64,000 bases of DNA. Origin: Adiantum capillus-veneris. Taxonomy: Eukaryota; Streptophyta; Polypodiopsida; Polypodiales; Pteridaceae. Position numbers and translations under genes: made by a program. The stretch spans positions 155,721,293-155,785,292 of the forward strand of contig CM043958.1 of assembly GCA_014529385.2 (NCBI GenBank), read 5' to 3'. How positions within the stretch are numbered: position 1 is the stretch's first letter; each line of letters starts with the position of its first letter. The notes beneath the pieces are model-generated. The model searched no databases and was not told where the DNA came from. It worked only from the letters and a program-made list of their open reading frames with translations. Shown here piece after piece: positions 9,313-18,112 of the stretch.

Positions 9313-12300
9313 CTATCGACTGGCGTAACAGATAGGAAAATCCATGTTTCCTTCTTCTGGCTGAGCCAGAATACATCCTATTGCATATGCCGAAGCATCT
9401 ATATGCACATGGAATATCTTCTCCCAATCTGGTGATTTCAAGACTGGAGCAGTAATGAGTGCCTCTTTCAATTTCTTGAACGATTCCTCACACTCCTCTG
9501 TCCATTCAAAGTTCACTATTAGCCTGTAAAGTGGTTGGCCTATTATAGCGTACATGTAAATGAATCGTCTATAATATCCACAATGTCCCATAAAGCTCTG
9601 TACTTGTTTCGCATTGGTTGGTCTAGGCATATCCACTATAACTTTTATCTTCTCTAAATCCGTGGATATTCCGTTTTGTGAGACAATATGTCCCAGAATT
9701 CTGCCCTGTCGGACCATAAACACACATTTCTCAGGATTGAGACAAATGCGATATGTCCTACATTTCTCAAATACTTTTCTTAGGTGTTCTAGATGCTCAT
9801 CTCTCAGTAGAGAATGTACACATAAGTCATCCATGTAGATTTCTAGAAACAGCCTTAAGTATGCTTTGAAAGCATGCGTCATCAGCCTCTGGAAGGTTGC
9901 GGGAGCATTGGTTAGACCAAAAGGCATAACTCGATAAGCATAAATTCCCCACTCCGTTGCAAAAGCTGTTTTATGTTGATCTTCCAGTGCTATGGCTAGC
10001 TGGTTATATCCTGAAAAACCATCAAGAAAGGAGTATGTTGTTTTCCCTGATACACGCTCTAGAACATGATCAGTTATCGGCAGGGGATAATTGTCCCTGA
10101 TTGTTGCAGCATTCACTTTCTTTAAGTTGACACACACTCGGAGTTTTCCGTTCTTCTTAGGTACTACCACAATCGGAGATACCCAATCGGTGTGTTCAAT
10201 CTCGTATATGAATTCAGCTTCCATTAGCTTATCTATCTCTTCCTTGATTCGCTTAGCAAATGTATCATTATATGTGTATGGTCTCTGTCTGCTAGGCTTT
10301 GCGTCTTGTTTCAGTGGGATTGAGTGTTGGCATATCGATGGGTCAACTCCCTTTAAGTCCTTATAAGACCATGCAAACACATCCCTATACTCTCTGAGAA
10401 GACTCAAAAGTCTCTCTTCCTCGCCTGGAGACAAATCTGTGGCTATGTAGACCGGTCTAGGTGGCTCACCTGGAGCTGCTAAATCAACTTTTTTTGCATC
10501 CTCCGGTCCGTCATAAGATTCGTTCTCCTTCCTCTCTCGAATAGGTGGGGTTAATATCACCTTCCTATCCTCTATTGTGAATTTCCTATAGTGAGAGGGA
10601 ACATCCATGTTTTCCTTGATTTTGACGTTTTCGTCCTCTCCACTCTCAATTTCTGTCGTCCAAACTTCCTTCAGAGTTTTCTTGAGCTCTCTGTACTTGT
10701 TTCTACGTTCTAACTTGGACTCCGTGTATTCTCTGTTGCGCTTGTTCTTTTCTGATTTTTCTGTTTCAGTTTTCGTTCCATTCTTTTGAACTTGATTTCT
10801 TGAGCCTCTTTTGTCTTTTCGTAAGCTCTTTTGATCACTGCCTCTCATTCTTCCAGAAATCTTATCCTTAACACAATCTTCAGCCTTTACTAGCATTAGG
10901 AATTGATTTTTTCCTCTTATTTTAGGCATCGGATTGGTTCTAACCCCCTTTGTTTTTCTCTTTGCTCTATAGCGTTTCTGGCGTTGTTTAGTTTGGTTCG
11001 GAAAATCATAAAATCGGACATCCATTATAGTTTCTTCGTTTCCGCTTGAATTGTCCGTTGACTCATTGTCTGCTTCATTTCCCCACTCTGGATGATTGGG
11101 AATGTCGTGAAACACCTCTTCTTCATCTTCCTTTTCCAGTGTATCGTTCTTTTCAGTTTCTTTTTCGAGCACAGTTCTCAACATGAAATACGGAACCACG
11201 TCGTACCCGTCCTTATCGCAAAATTTTGTTGTGGGACCATCCGGAATTGCACAAACATCTAGGGTTGCTAGAATGTGTGTCCATTCTAATGGTTCAAACG
11301 TGTCCTCTGGAAAGGGTTCTCTTATATAAGTTTTGTCTTCGATAGCCCTCTCTAAAACATCTTCTTCTCTCGTTAGACTTCCACATCTCGAAGCTCCACA
11401 CATCCATAACTCCTTGGGTTTACCTAACCAAGCTGGAATTTCGGATCCCGCCAAAGTAGCTGAATCAAACTCCTCTACCGGTGTTCGGTTCACATCTTTG
11501 TAGCTATGGTCTTTCAGGTTCACTCGTGTAGTGGTTTCCATATTTCTCAAGTATATGTGATCGTAGCCCCAATCTTGGACCATTTTCAACTGTCTCATGA
11601 ATGGTCTTCCCAATATGATATCATAGTTATTCTCCTTGGCAAAATCGACAATAGCAAAAGTATGTTCGTATTCAATGCCGCAAGAAGTCACTACAACTTT
11701 CTCTAATAACCCCATAGGTTTCTCCATGTGTCCATCTGCTAATTGGAGTTTCAACCTAGTCTTCCTTATTGCTGGTTTCCCCCATTTTTTCCAGATTTCT
11801 TTTGTAGCAATGGCTACCCCAGCTCTGCTGTCTAGTATTGCCATCGTGTTTACTCCTTGGAATTCAAATGGTAAGGTTGTATTCCCCTCTTCACCTTCGC
11901 AATACTCTCCAACCTTGTTTAAGGGTACAGGCTTAGCGTTCTTTTGTGGTTTACTCAGATCTTGTATACCCTCTTTCAGTCTCGATGTTGGGTCTGTTAT
12001 CCCGAATTTCTCCAAGCATTTTCCTACAGTTGTCCACATATGTGGTCTTAGCCTCAAAAGCTCAGCTAGAGTGATAGTGCATGTCACTGGTGTTGACAAG
12101 ATCTCTATCAATCCTTGCGAGTCCATGACTTTTTCTGATGAAGTTCTTCGTGAGGGAAGTGCTCTAATCTCGGATTTTGCTTCATACTCTCCTAAGTATG
12201 AAGATAAGGTTTTCAGTGAATGAGGTTTGCTCTCCATTGTTCTAACAGAGCCCCCATCTCCCCAGTAAGATTGCAGATCCAAGTCCACTTGAGATCCTGC

Positions 12301-15300
12301 CTCAAATTCCACTATGGGAGGATTCCTGATGTCCTTTTCCCAATTTGTCTGATTAGCTTGGCAACTTAGCTCGTTTGCAAAGTTTGCCTCTCTCACTTGT
12401 TTCCAAAATTCATTGTAATCCTCATCTTTTCCGTAAATCCTCTGTATGACTGGATGAAAACTCTCTATCTCCTGATCGGTTGTGTTCAATACTATGCGGT
12501 CATCCTTTTGTGTATTTTCAGGCTTTTGTGCACTGGGAGTCTTTTCAGCTACCCGTGAAACGATAGTCTCTTGCTGAATTGGGTTTTCCTTTCCACAATT
12601 CATTGTTTCTTTTGGTGGTTCTAATAAGGCTTGTGCAGTCTCGATCATTCTCTGGCACATTTCAAGTCTCTGCTTTTCCAATTCTGCGTTTGGGTATGTC
12701 ATCCACCTCTGTTCTTGTGTTTGGTTGTTCTTTAACCTAGCTTCGTAAGCTCTTATCAGTGCGTCCAATGGTTCGTATACTTTGTCGACTAGCACTGATC
12801 CCCCTGAGCTTAAGCTCGTTGTTTCTTTGATACTCTTTTGTTTCGTTCTTTCCGGGCTCATCTCTCGTTTCCCGTTTTGACTCTCAAGTTTTTCTAATCT
12901 AGCTTTAGTTTGCTTTAGTTCCTCAGCTAGAATACCGTCTTCACGTTCTTTTCTCAACTTCATGCGTGCTTTTCTAGCTTTCCATGTGTTTCTCTGACTC
13001 CGCGGTCCTTGACTAACCACTTCAGTCGCTAACTTTCCATTCTCAGGTTCTCTAGTGGTTTTCTTAGCTTGAGCTCTAGTAACAACTTGCGTTGGTATCA
13101 GAGTTTCATTTTCAGACCCACTGCTGGTAGGAATAGTTTCTAGCATATTCAATGTCGTCTTTTGCACTTTGTTTGGATTCTTTGAACAATCCTCAATGAA
13201 GTGAGTAACCCCACACTCAGTGCAATAAGCGTTTATTCTAATGATTTCCGTATGTGGACAAACATTCATCAGATGGTCACCTCCACACTTGTAACAGGGT
13301 CCTAGTGCTGGTCTTGGTCCCATTTGATTTGTCCTTTGTGGATAGGATGGTCTTTGTCCTGTTAACCCTCCATGAGCTATGAACATCAATGTTCTTGCGT
13401 CCAAATTGTATCTCTCTTCATCAGAAGCACTTGTAACTGTTGGTGTTCCAACATTCCCAATCATGCCCCATGGTTCTGGTTGTTTGGGTTCTTCTAGTGG
13501 GTAATACACAGTTGGAGACATGTGTGCACCAGATTCTTCATAATAGGCTTGAACAGGCACTAAGGCTTGTTCTTCCTGATTCTCTAAGGTTGGTGCATAT
13601 CTAATGCCCACTGGTCTTGCTCCTGGTAAAGGTGGTTGTTGTCCCAATACCGGTTGCGGTCTTTCTATCCCCATAGGTCCTGGTACATTTCCCGTTGGGT
13701 ATCGAGGTACTGGATGTATCTGAGGTGGTGCTAATTGAGCAGGAGGTGCATACCGGCGCTCCCTTACATACCCTTTGTTGTAATAACACTCCTCTGTTGG
13801 ATGATTTGTCCATTTTTGTTCAATAGCACACCATTTCAGTGTTTTTGGCAATGGTTTTTGGTATGGTGCCATCCTTTTTAGAGCATCTTCTATCATTTGC
13901 TCTACATTTGGCATGGTTGTTGTTTGAACATTCTTTTTAGTGGTAGTCTCGCTCGCTACGGAGGAGGAGCTACTGGATGCAAAATCTGTATCCGCTGACA
14001 CCTCTCCATAAACCGTACAGTTATCCACTAAGTACAATGCCTCTCTTGTTACTTGCTCGAAACTTGTACAAGCTTTCAAGTGCAAGTCCTTCTTGAGAGT
14101 GTCGTTCCTCAGTCCTTCAATAAAGAGAACAGATAGTCTGTCATCTTGTGGTCGTTCACGTACTGGACATCTCTCAATGTATTGTTTGAAGCGAAGTGAA
14201 GCTTCCTTCACTTTTTCGTGTTCTCTCTGTTTAAAAGCATATATTTGTGAGACCGTATTGTGCTTAATCCCTCGTTTTGAGAATTCCTCAGCAAACTCTC
14301 TTAGCAAATGGTCAATGTCATGGAATCCCCCTATGTTCATTGGTTGAAACCATGTCAATGCAGTACCTTCTAGAGTAAGACCAAATCCCTCGTATTGTGT
14401 ATGGAAATCTGTTATCTGCTCAGCTCTTAAGACTTGCTTAAAGAGTGACACATGTGCATACGGATCTCCTGAACCACCATACTTCTTTGGCATACACTTG
14501 GCTACTTGAGATGGTCTCATACGTCTATGATCTGCTACCAATCTCATTTCTCCTGTGTCTCGGCTAAAGCTTTCTCTAGCATCATGGACTTCATGGGTTA
14601 CCCTTGTCGGTTCCTCTGCCCTGAATCTACTACTGGGAGGTAAATGTGATGGTTCCGCTTCAAACCTTGGACCTGGAGTGGTATAGGTGGGGATTGGAAC
14701 TGCACTACCTCGATTCGTCTCCATTGACTCTCTGGAATGTAATGATCCCATTGGTCCGAGCTTCGAGTCCCAAGGTTGACTGAAAGAGTCAGCAACCTGA
14801 GTTCTTTGTCCTCCTGTTGTCATTGAGTTTTGCACTCCAGTTGTTGGTGCTGGTCTATGTGAGCTAGAAGTAACATAATACTGATGTAGTGGTCCCCCAA
14901 AGTATGTATATCCTTCTAATTCTTTCTTGCCCATTGTTGAGTATTGCCTGCCATACTTATCGTAAGCGGAAATTTTCACTTCCGATCCCTCTGTGTAGGT
15001 AAAGACATAGAGTCTTTTTTTGTCTGTCAACTCTCCGGTGTAGGGTTCTTCACATCTATAATAGAGATCTTGCTCCCCATTATTATATTTGTATAGCCCC
15101 ACATAGATGTTATCAGTGTTGATCCTTGTAGTTTCATTCTCTCTTCTTAACCTCGCATTAGGGAAGTTCATTATTGGTGCTTTCTCCTCGAGTTCTTCAT
15201 CTATTTTGGCTTTGGTGCCCATCAATCCCCACTTGTCCACAATGTTAGGGTTTAGGATTACCAAGTACATGGTACCCTCATCATCTAGATATCTATCTCC

Positions 15301-15684
15301 ACTATAGCTCACAGGCACTAAGTCCTTGAACTCACTAGGTCTATCTTCTATCTTTACACAATAGCGGTCCATTCCATCTTTGTAGATCTTGGCACCTTGC
15401 TCATTGTCGTACTGGTATTTTATGAACAATAGCTTCATGGTGGCGGAAGGGTTTGATGATCCTGCTGCCATATTTTCTCTGTTGTTCCTGTTCGAGTGTT
15501 CCAAGTTTTCGGTGAAAATCACGTAAGACCTCTCCAAAGAAGTATCAGAAACACTTCCTTCAAAGATCGGCTCTAATGGTTGCACCCAACTTTGGTTTAC
15601 ACTTCCCTCGGTTGATATGACACTTGCTGGTTCCCCTTGTTTTGGTTGATTATTCCGGAGATTCCTGCCCGATCTCAAATTCAT
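9313..15684 (-). CDS. Element A gag-PR-RT-RNase H polyprotein, ends at premature TAG
   Basis: About 2120 residues. The open frame extends to 15723, but its first codon there is TTG; the first ATG is at 15684 and begins MNLRSG, a start also readable in element B (47497), so 15684 is preferred. Domains, approximate: N-terminal Gag extension 50-285 with no known match (contains NIVDKWGL); capsid-type retrotransposon Gag 398-553 (GGSGDPYAH to LYLVDN); two CCHC knuckles 795-835, both CX2CX3HX4C; a long charged linker; retropepsin about 1281 with DSRA in place of DSGA and IILGRPFM downstream; RT about 1765-2030 with YMDD near 1951; RNase H from about 2080 (HIDAS). Gag packages RNA, RT/RNase H make cDNA. 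A palindrome array begins 169 bp upstream of the ATG. Confidence 0.9.
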   Translation of the reverse strand: MNLRSGRNLRNNQPKQGEPASVISTEGSVNQSWVQPLEPIFEGSVSDTSLERSYVIFTENLEHSNRNNRENMAAGSSNPSATMKLLFIKYQYDNEQGAKIYKDGMDRYCVKIEDRPSEFKDLVPVSYSGDRYLDDEGTMYLVILNPNIVDKWGLMGTKAKIDEELEEKAPIMNFPNARLRRENETTRINTDNIYVGLYKYNNGEQDLYYRCEEPYTGELTDKKRLYVFTYTEGSEVKISAYDKYGRQYSTMGKKELEGYTYFGGPLHQYYVTSSSHRPAPTTGVQNSMTTGGQRTQVADSFSQPWDSKLGPMGSLHSRESMETNRGSAVPIPTYTTPGPRFEAEPSHLPPSSRFRAEEPTRVTHEVHDARESFSRDTGEMRLVADHRRMRPSQVAKCMPKKYGGSGDPYAHVSLFKQVLRAEQITDFHTQYEGFGLTLEGTALTWFQPMNIGGFHDIDHLLREFAEEFSKRGIKHNTVSQIYAFKQREHEKVKEASLRFKQYIERCPVRERPQDDRLSVLFIEGLRNDTLKKDLHLKACTSFEQVTREALYLVDNCTVYGEVSADTDFASSSSSSVASETTTKKNVQTTTMPNVEQMIEDALKRMAPYQKPLPKTLKWCAIEQKWTNHPTEECYYNKGYVRERRYAPPAQLAPPQIHPVPRYPTGNVPGPMGIERPQPVLGQQPPLPGARPVGIRYAPTLENQEEQALVPVQAYYEESGAHMSPTVYYPLEEPKQPEPWGMIGNVGTPTVTSASDEERYNLDARTLMFIAHGGLTGQRPSYPQRTNQMGPRPALGPCYKCGGDHLMNVCPHTEIIRINAYCTECGVTHFIEDCSKNPNKVQKTTLNMLETIPTSSGSENETLIPTQVVTRAQAKKTTREPENGKLATEVVSQGPRSQRNTWKARKARMKLRKEREDGILAEELKQTKARLEKLESQNGKREMSPERTKQKSIKETTSLSSGGSVLVDKVYEPLDALIRAYEARLKNNQTQEQRWMTYPNAELEKQRLEMCQRMIETAQALLEPPKETMNCGKENPIQQETIVSRVAEKTPSAQKPENTQKDDRIVLNTTDQEIESFHPVIQRIYGKDEDYNEFWKQVREANFANELSCQANQTNWEKDIRNPPIVEFEAGSQVDLDLQSYWGDGGSVRTMESKPHSLKTLSSYLGEYEAKSEIRALPSRRTSSEKVMDSQGLIEILSTPVTCTITLAELLRLRPHMWTTVGKCLEKFGITDPTSRLKEGIQDLSKPQKNAKPVPLNKVGEYCEGEEGNTTLPFEFQGVNTMAILDSRAGVAIATKEIWKKWGKPAIRKTRLKLQLADGHMEKPMGLLEKVVVTSCGIEYEHTFAIVDFAKENNYDIILGRPFMRQLKMVQDWGYDHIYLRNMETTTRVNLKDHSYKDVNRTPVEEFDSATLAGSEIPAWLGKPKELWMCGASRCGSLTREEDVLERAIEDKTYIREPFPEDTFEPLEWTHILATLDVCAIPDGPTTKFCDKDGYDVVPYFMLRTVLEKETEKNDTLEKEDEEEVFHDIPNHPEWGNEADNESTDNSSGNEETIMDVRFYDFPNQTKQRQKRYRAKRKTKGVRTNPMPKIRGKNQFLMLVKAEDCVKDKISGRMRGSDQKSLRKDKRGSRNQVQKNGTKTETEKSEKNKRNREYTESKLERRNKYRELKKTLKEVWTTEIESGEDENVKIKENMDVPSHYRKFTIEDRKVILTPPIRERKENESYDGPEDAKKVDLAAPGEPPRPVYIATDLSPGEEERLLSLLREYRDVFAWSYKDLKGVDPSICQHSIPLKQDAKPSRQRPYTYNDTFAKRIKEEIDKLMEAEFIYEIEHTDWVSPIVVVPKKNGKLRVCVNLKKVNAATIRDNYPLPITDHVLERVSGKTTYSFLDGFSGYNQLAIALEDQHKTAFATEWGIYAYRVMPFGLTNAPATFQRLMTHAFKAYLRLFLEIYMDDLCVHSLLRDEHLEHLRKVFEKCRTYRICLNPEKCVFMVRQGRILGHIVSQNGISTDLEKIKVIVDMPRPTNAKQVQSFMGHCGYYRRFIYMYAIIGQPLYRLIVNFEWTEECEESFKKLKEALITAPVLKSPDWEKIFHVHIDASAYAIGCILAQPEEGNMDFPICYASR

Positions 15685-15852
15685 CAATTCCCCTAAAGGA
15701 CTGTAACTTTTCCGTCTCGGCAATTTGTTTTCCCCAAGTTTTTGTGGTCAGAATTGATCCAAACTGACTGATACTTGGTCAATTGTTTAATCTTGTGAGT
15801 TGGACAACTTCTGTTTCATCAAGTGAGAATTTTGTCGCAGTTATGCTGAAAA

Positions 15853-16573
15853 AGACATTATACGCGTATGATGTCTTTTTTCAGAGATTTTGACTATTTT
15901 GGTTATGCTCACTCTTAGTGGCCCCTTTATGCTCTGTTCACTCACAAAATTCAGTTTGAACTCTGTTTGAGCAAGTTATGGCTAATTTAGGCTTTTCTTG
16001 GCAATTTTCCGCTTTTGACTTGTTTTTTGGATCAATTGTTATCCAAATGGGATGAAACTTGAAATATAACCTCTAGGCAGCTATTACAATGGATCTGTGT
16101 TAGCAAAGTATCAAAATATGTCCAAAATTAGGTCAAAGACATCATACGCGTATGATGTTTTTTTCATCAATTTGGGTCCAAACTTGATATTTATGCTTCC
16201 TACAGTGCCTGTAACAATCTTGTCAGGTCAGATATCAAAAATAAGCAGTGGATGTGCCAAAAGACATTATACGTGTATGATGTCTTTTGTCCCAGATTTT
16301 GACTATTTTTGGTTTTAAGCCTTCTCCAATGTTTATAATTGAGTTTCAAGTGTTTTTGTCAGGTTTGAATGTAAAAACAAGATTTGAATCCAAAATTTCC
16401 TATTCTTTGCGTTTCTTGGACTCCGACTTGTCTTTTCGGGTTTCTTTGAGTGTTAATGCTCTTGTTTTAAGTTGAAATTAGGGTATAACCCCCCTTTTGA
16501 ACACTCTGGTAAAGTCAAAATTTTTGTTTTGGTCTCTGTTTGGTCATTTAGACATCATACGCGTATGATGTCT
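15853..16573. repeat. Leader array of four 24-bp palindromes upstream of gag-pol
   Basis: Same palindrome as at 3446-4457. Copies: 15853-15876 (one change, CATTA for CATCA), 16137-16160 (last arm base pair altered), 16262-16285 (two changes, one at the central CpG giving ACGTGT), 16550-16573 (perfect). Start distances 284, 125 and 288 bp match the other array. It lies in the untranslated leader between the PBS and the gag ATG. Confidence 0.95.
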
Positions 16574-17092
16574 AAAGTTGCAGATTTCCAGTTTTTCAGC
16601 ACAGAACTCTTCCAATAGCTCTTTTAAGTGCTCAGCAACAATCAGTTACACAGAAAATTTTTCTGACTTTTGTTTATTGCAAGTTTCACTACTAACTCGA
16701 CGGTTTAGTGATCTAACATGCAATCAACCATATCAAGAAAATACTCTAATGATTACTAGCTCTAGATCAGGATCAAATGAAGTCCTACCTAAGCTATTCC
16801 TAATCATAAAATGGGTTTGGTAATTGTGACTTTAAAGATATCCACTGTCACTCACGGACTAGCAAATTCTTCTTCTATCAACAACTACTCAACACCAACA
16901 AAACAACAAACAAATCTAAGCTAAACTAAAAATACTGTCAACACGGAAGACCCAGGAATACCCCACTTCCTAGTATCTCTCGAGATCTTCGGAGTCCACC
17001 ACTCCTAGATCTTTTCTAACTAAAGTATACAAAGTAGTTTATACGACTCACCTCGTAGGATTAGTCTAAGGTCACCTACTTAGAGCTCTCGT
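16574..17092. other. Element A leader, PBS-proximal part
   Basis: Non-coding sequence between the last palindrome and the primer-binding site. No ORF, repeat or clear signal seen. Confidence 0.5.
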
Positions 17093-17111
17093 CCTTGGCA
17101 GCGGCGCCAAA
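17093..17111 (-). other. Primer-binding site of element A
   Basis: Minus strand reads TTTGGCGCCGCTGCCAAGG directly beside the LTR end. Elements B and C carry TTTGGCACCGCTATGAGG and TTTGGCGCCGTTGCCGAGG at the equivalent places, so one primer type is shared. It is not the initiator-Met type (TGGTATCAGAGC). I do not assign the tRNA. Confidence 0.8.
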
Positions 17112-17735
17112 TGTTAAGGCGGTTACGCCGCTAGCGGAAGCTAAATAGCGAGAACTCAACCAACAACAGAATTTGTCAGACGAGGACGGAGCTTGACCCG
17201 CAGGCGCATGGAAACAACTAGGTGGGTGTCAAATCACCTACTCGACCTTCTAATGACAATCACTACTAAGGAAATCAAATCTAAGTTCTAAAATACGCAA
17301 GTGACTGAAATCCGTACTACGAACGAATGCTATACGAAACAGGATCTAGAATCATTGAATCGATCTCAAACTCAAGGGGAAGTCTATACACTAGGTAAGA
17401 ACAACACCCTAAAGACTTGAACTGCAAAATCAACCTATAACCACTCCGTGCGGTAAACGCGTATGAAGACAGGCCGAAAAATACAGGTGACCGAAACTTG
17501 ACCCCGATGGTACTAATGTGTAGCTCTACTCGTTGTGGTTCTATAGATATGCTGCACGCTCTATTCCGACACACGAGTTGGAAGAAAACTCACACCGAAG
17601 CTCGTAGGAACTTACCACACGTAGAAGCCGATAGCGCGCACTCTTGGTATCTGTGCGTAGCTCTCACCGTTGCTAACACAATGGCGGTGTCGCTTCTCCA
17701 ATGGCGGCCCCGTAGCTCGCGTAGCAAGAAGATAA

Positions 17736-17737
<2 letters not shown>

Positions 17738-17806
<69 letters not shown>
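17738..17806. repeat. (CT)n microsatellite
   Basis: About 69 bp of uninterrupted CT inside the element A LTR, downstream of its TATA box in element orientation (a GA tract in the transcript). Confidence 0.95.
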
Positions 17807-17808
<2 letters not shown>

Positions 17809-17875
17809 ACACAGTCACGGCGCTCAAAAACTCACTTTGATTAATTGAATCCTCCTTTAGGTTACAAAACTTTGG

Positions 17876-17885
17876 CTTATATACC
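17876..17885 (-). promoter_or_regulatory. TATA box of element A LTR
   Basis: Minus strand GGTATATAAG in the context GGCTGAGG-TATATAAGCCAA. The element B LTR has the related GGCTAAGG-TATAAAAGCCAA (50151-50161), so the position is conserved. Transcription would run leftwards through the R/U5 part, leader and gag-pol. Confidence 0.65.
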
Positions 17886-18112
17886 TCAGCCTTGGAGGTG
17901 AGAACATCTCTAATTATTTACATCAACAGGTGAAATTACTTCGGGATTACAAGCTGGAAACTCAATTGAGTCCCGTTACTTAATGAATGGCTCAAATCAA
18001 AATTAATGTCGGAAAGACATTTATTACAATCAATGGTTACAAAATGATGGGTGTGAGCAAAAATATGGGTGTGATCCTCTGCTGGCTCAACACTTCCTCT
18101 GCTGGCTCAACA

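Larger units (their letters stand above)
1..18112 (-). mobile_element. Element A: giant Ty3/gypsy LTR retrotransposon, 3' LTR outside window
   Basis: More than 18 kb read on the minus strand: 5' LTR, PBS, leader with palindromes, gag-PR-RT-RNase H, integrase, second retropepsin-like domain, non-coding interval with palindromes, and ORF3. The order PR-RT-RNase H-IN with a YMDD motif and DD35E places it in Ty3/gypsy. There is no chromodomain after the integrase, and the RT/RNase H wording resembles the plant Tat/Athila side rather than chromoviruses (inference). The 3' LTR should lie just left of base 1, because ORF3 stops at base 4 and in element B the LTR begins 40 bp after ORF3. Coding damage is light: two nonsense codons and one frameshift, so this is the youngest-looking large element here. 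Confidence 0.9.
17112..18112 (-). repeat. 5' LTR of element A
   Basis: Plus-strand left edge TGTTAAGGCGG abuts the PBS. The right edge is one of two TCCTCTGCTGGCTCAACA copies (18075-18092, 18095-18112), giving 981 or 1001 bp with TG...CA ends. It contains a TATA box, a CT microsatellite, and ACGCGTATGA (17457-17466), a half-copy of the leader palindrome. The 3' LTR is outside the window, so the right edge and target duplication cannot be confirmed. Confidence 0.75.

Noticed and set aside
11636-12223. 195-residue plus-strand frame inside element A
   Set aside because: Antisense shadow of the gag-pol frame, with no motif of its own.
3446-16573. Regularly spaced palindromes as a CRISPR array
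   Set aside because: Spacing is 125-288 bp, spacers are diverged copies of one repeat, and the setting is a plant retrotransposon.
17498-17848. Frames over the CT tract with Ser-Leu or Arg-Glu repeats
   Set aside because: Translation of a microsatellite; the same applies to the frames at 56470-57110 and 61871-62065.
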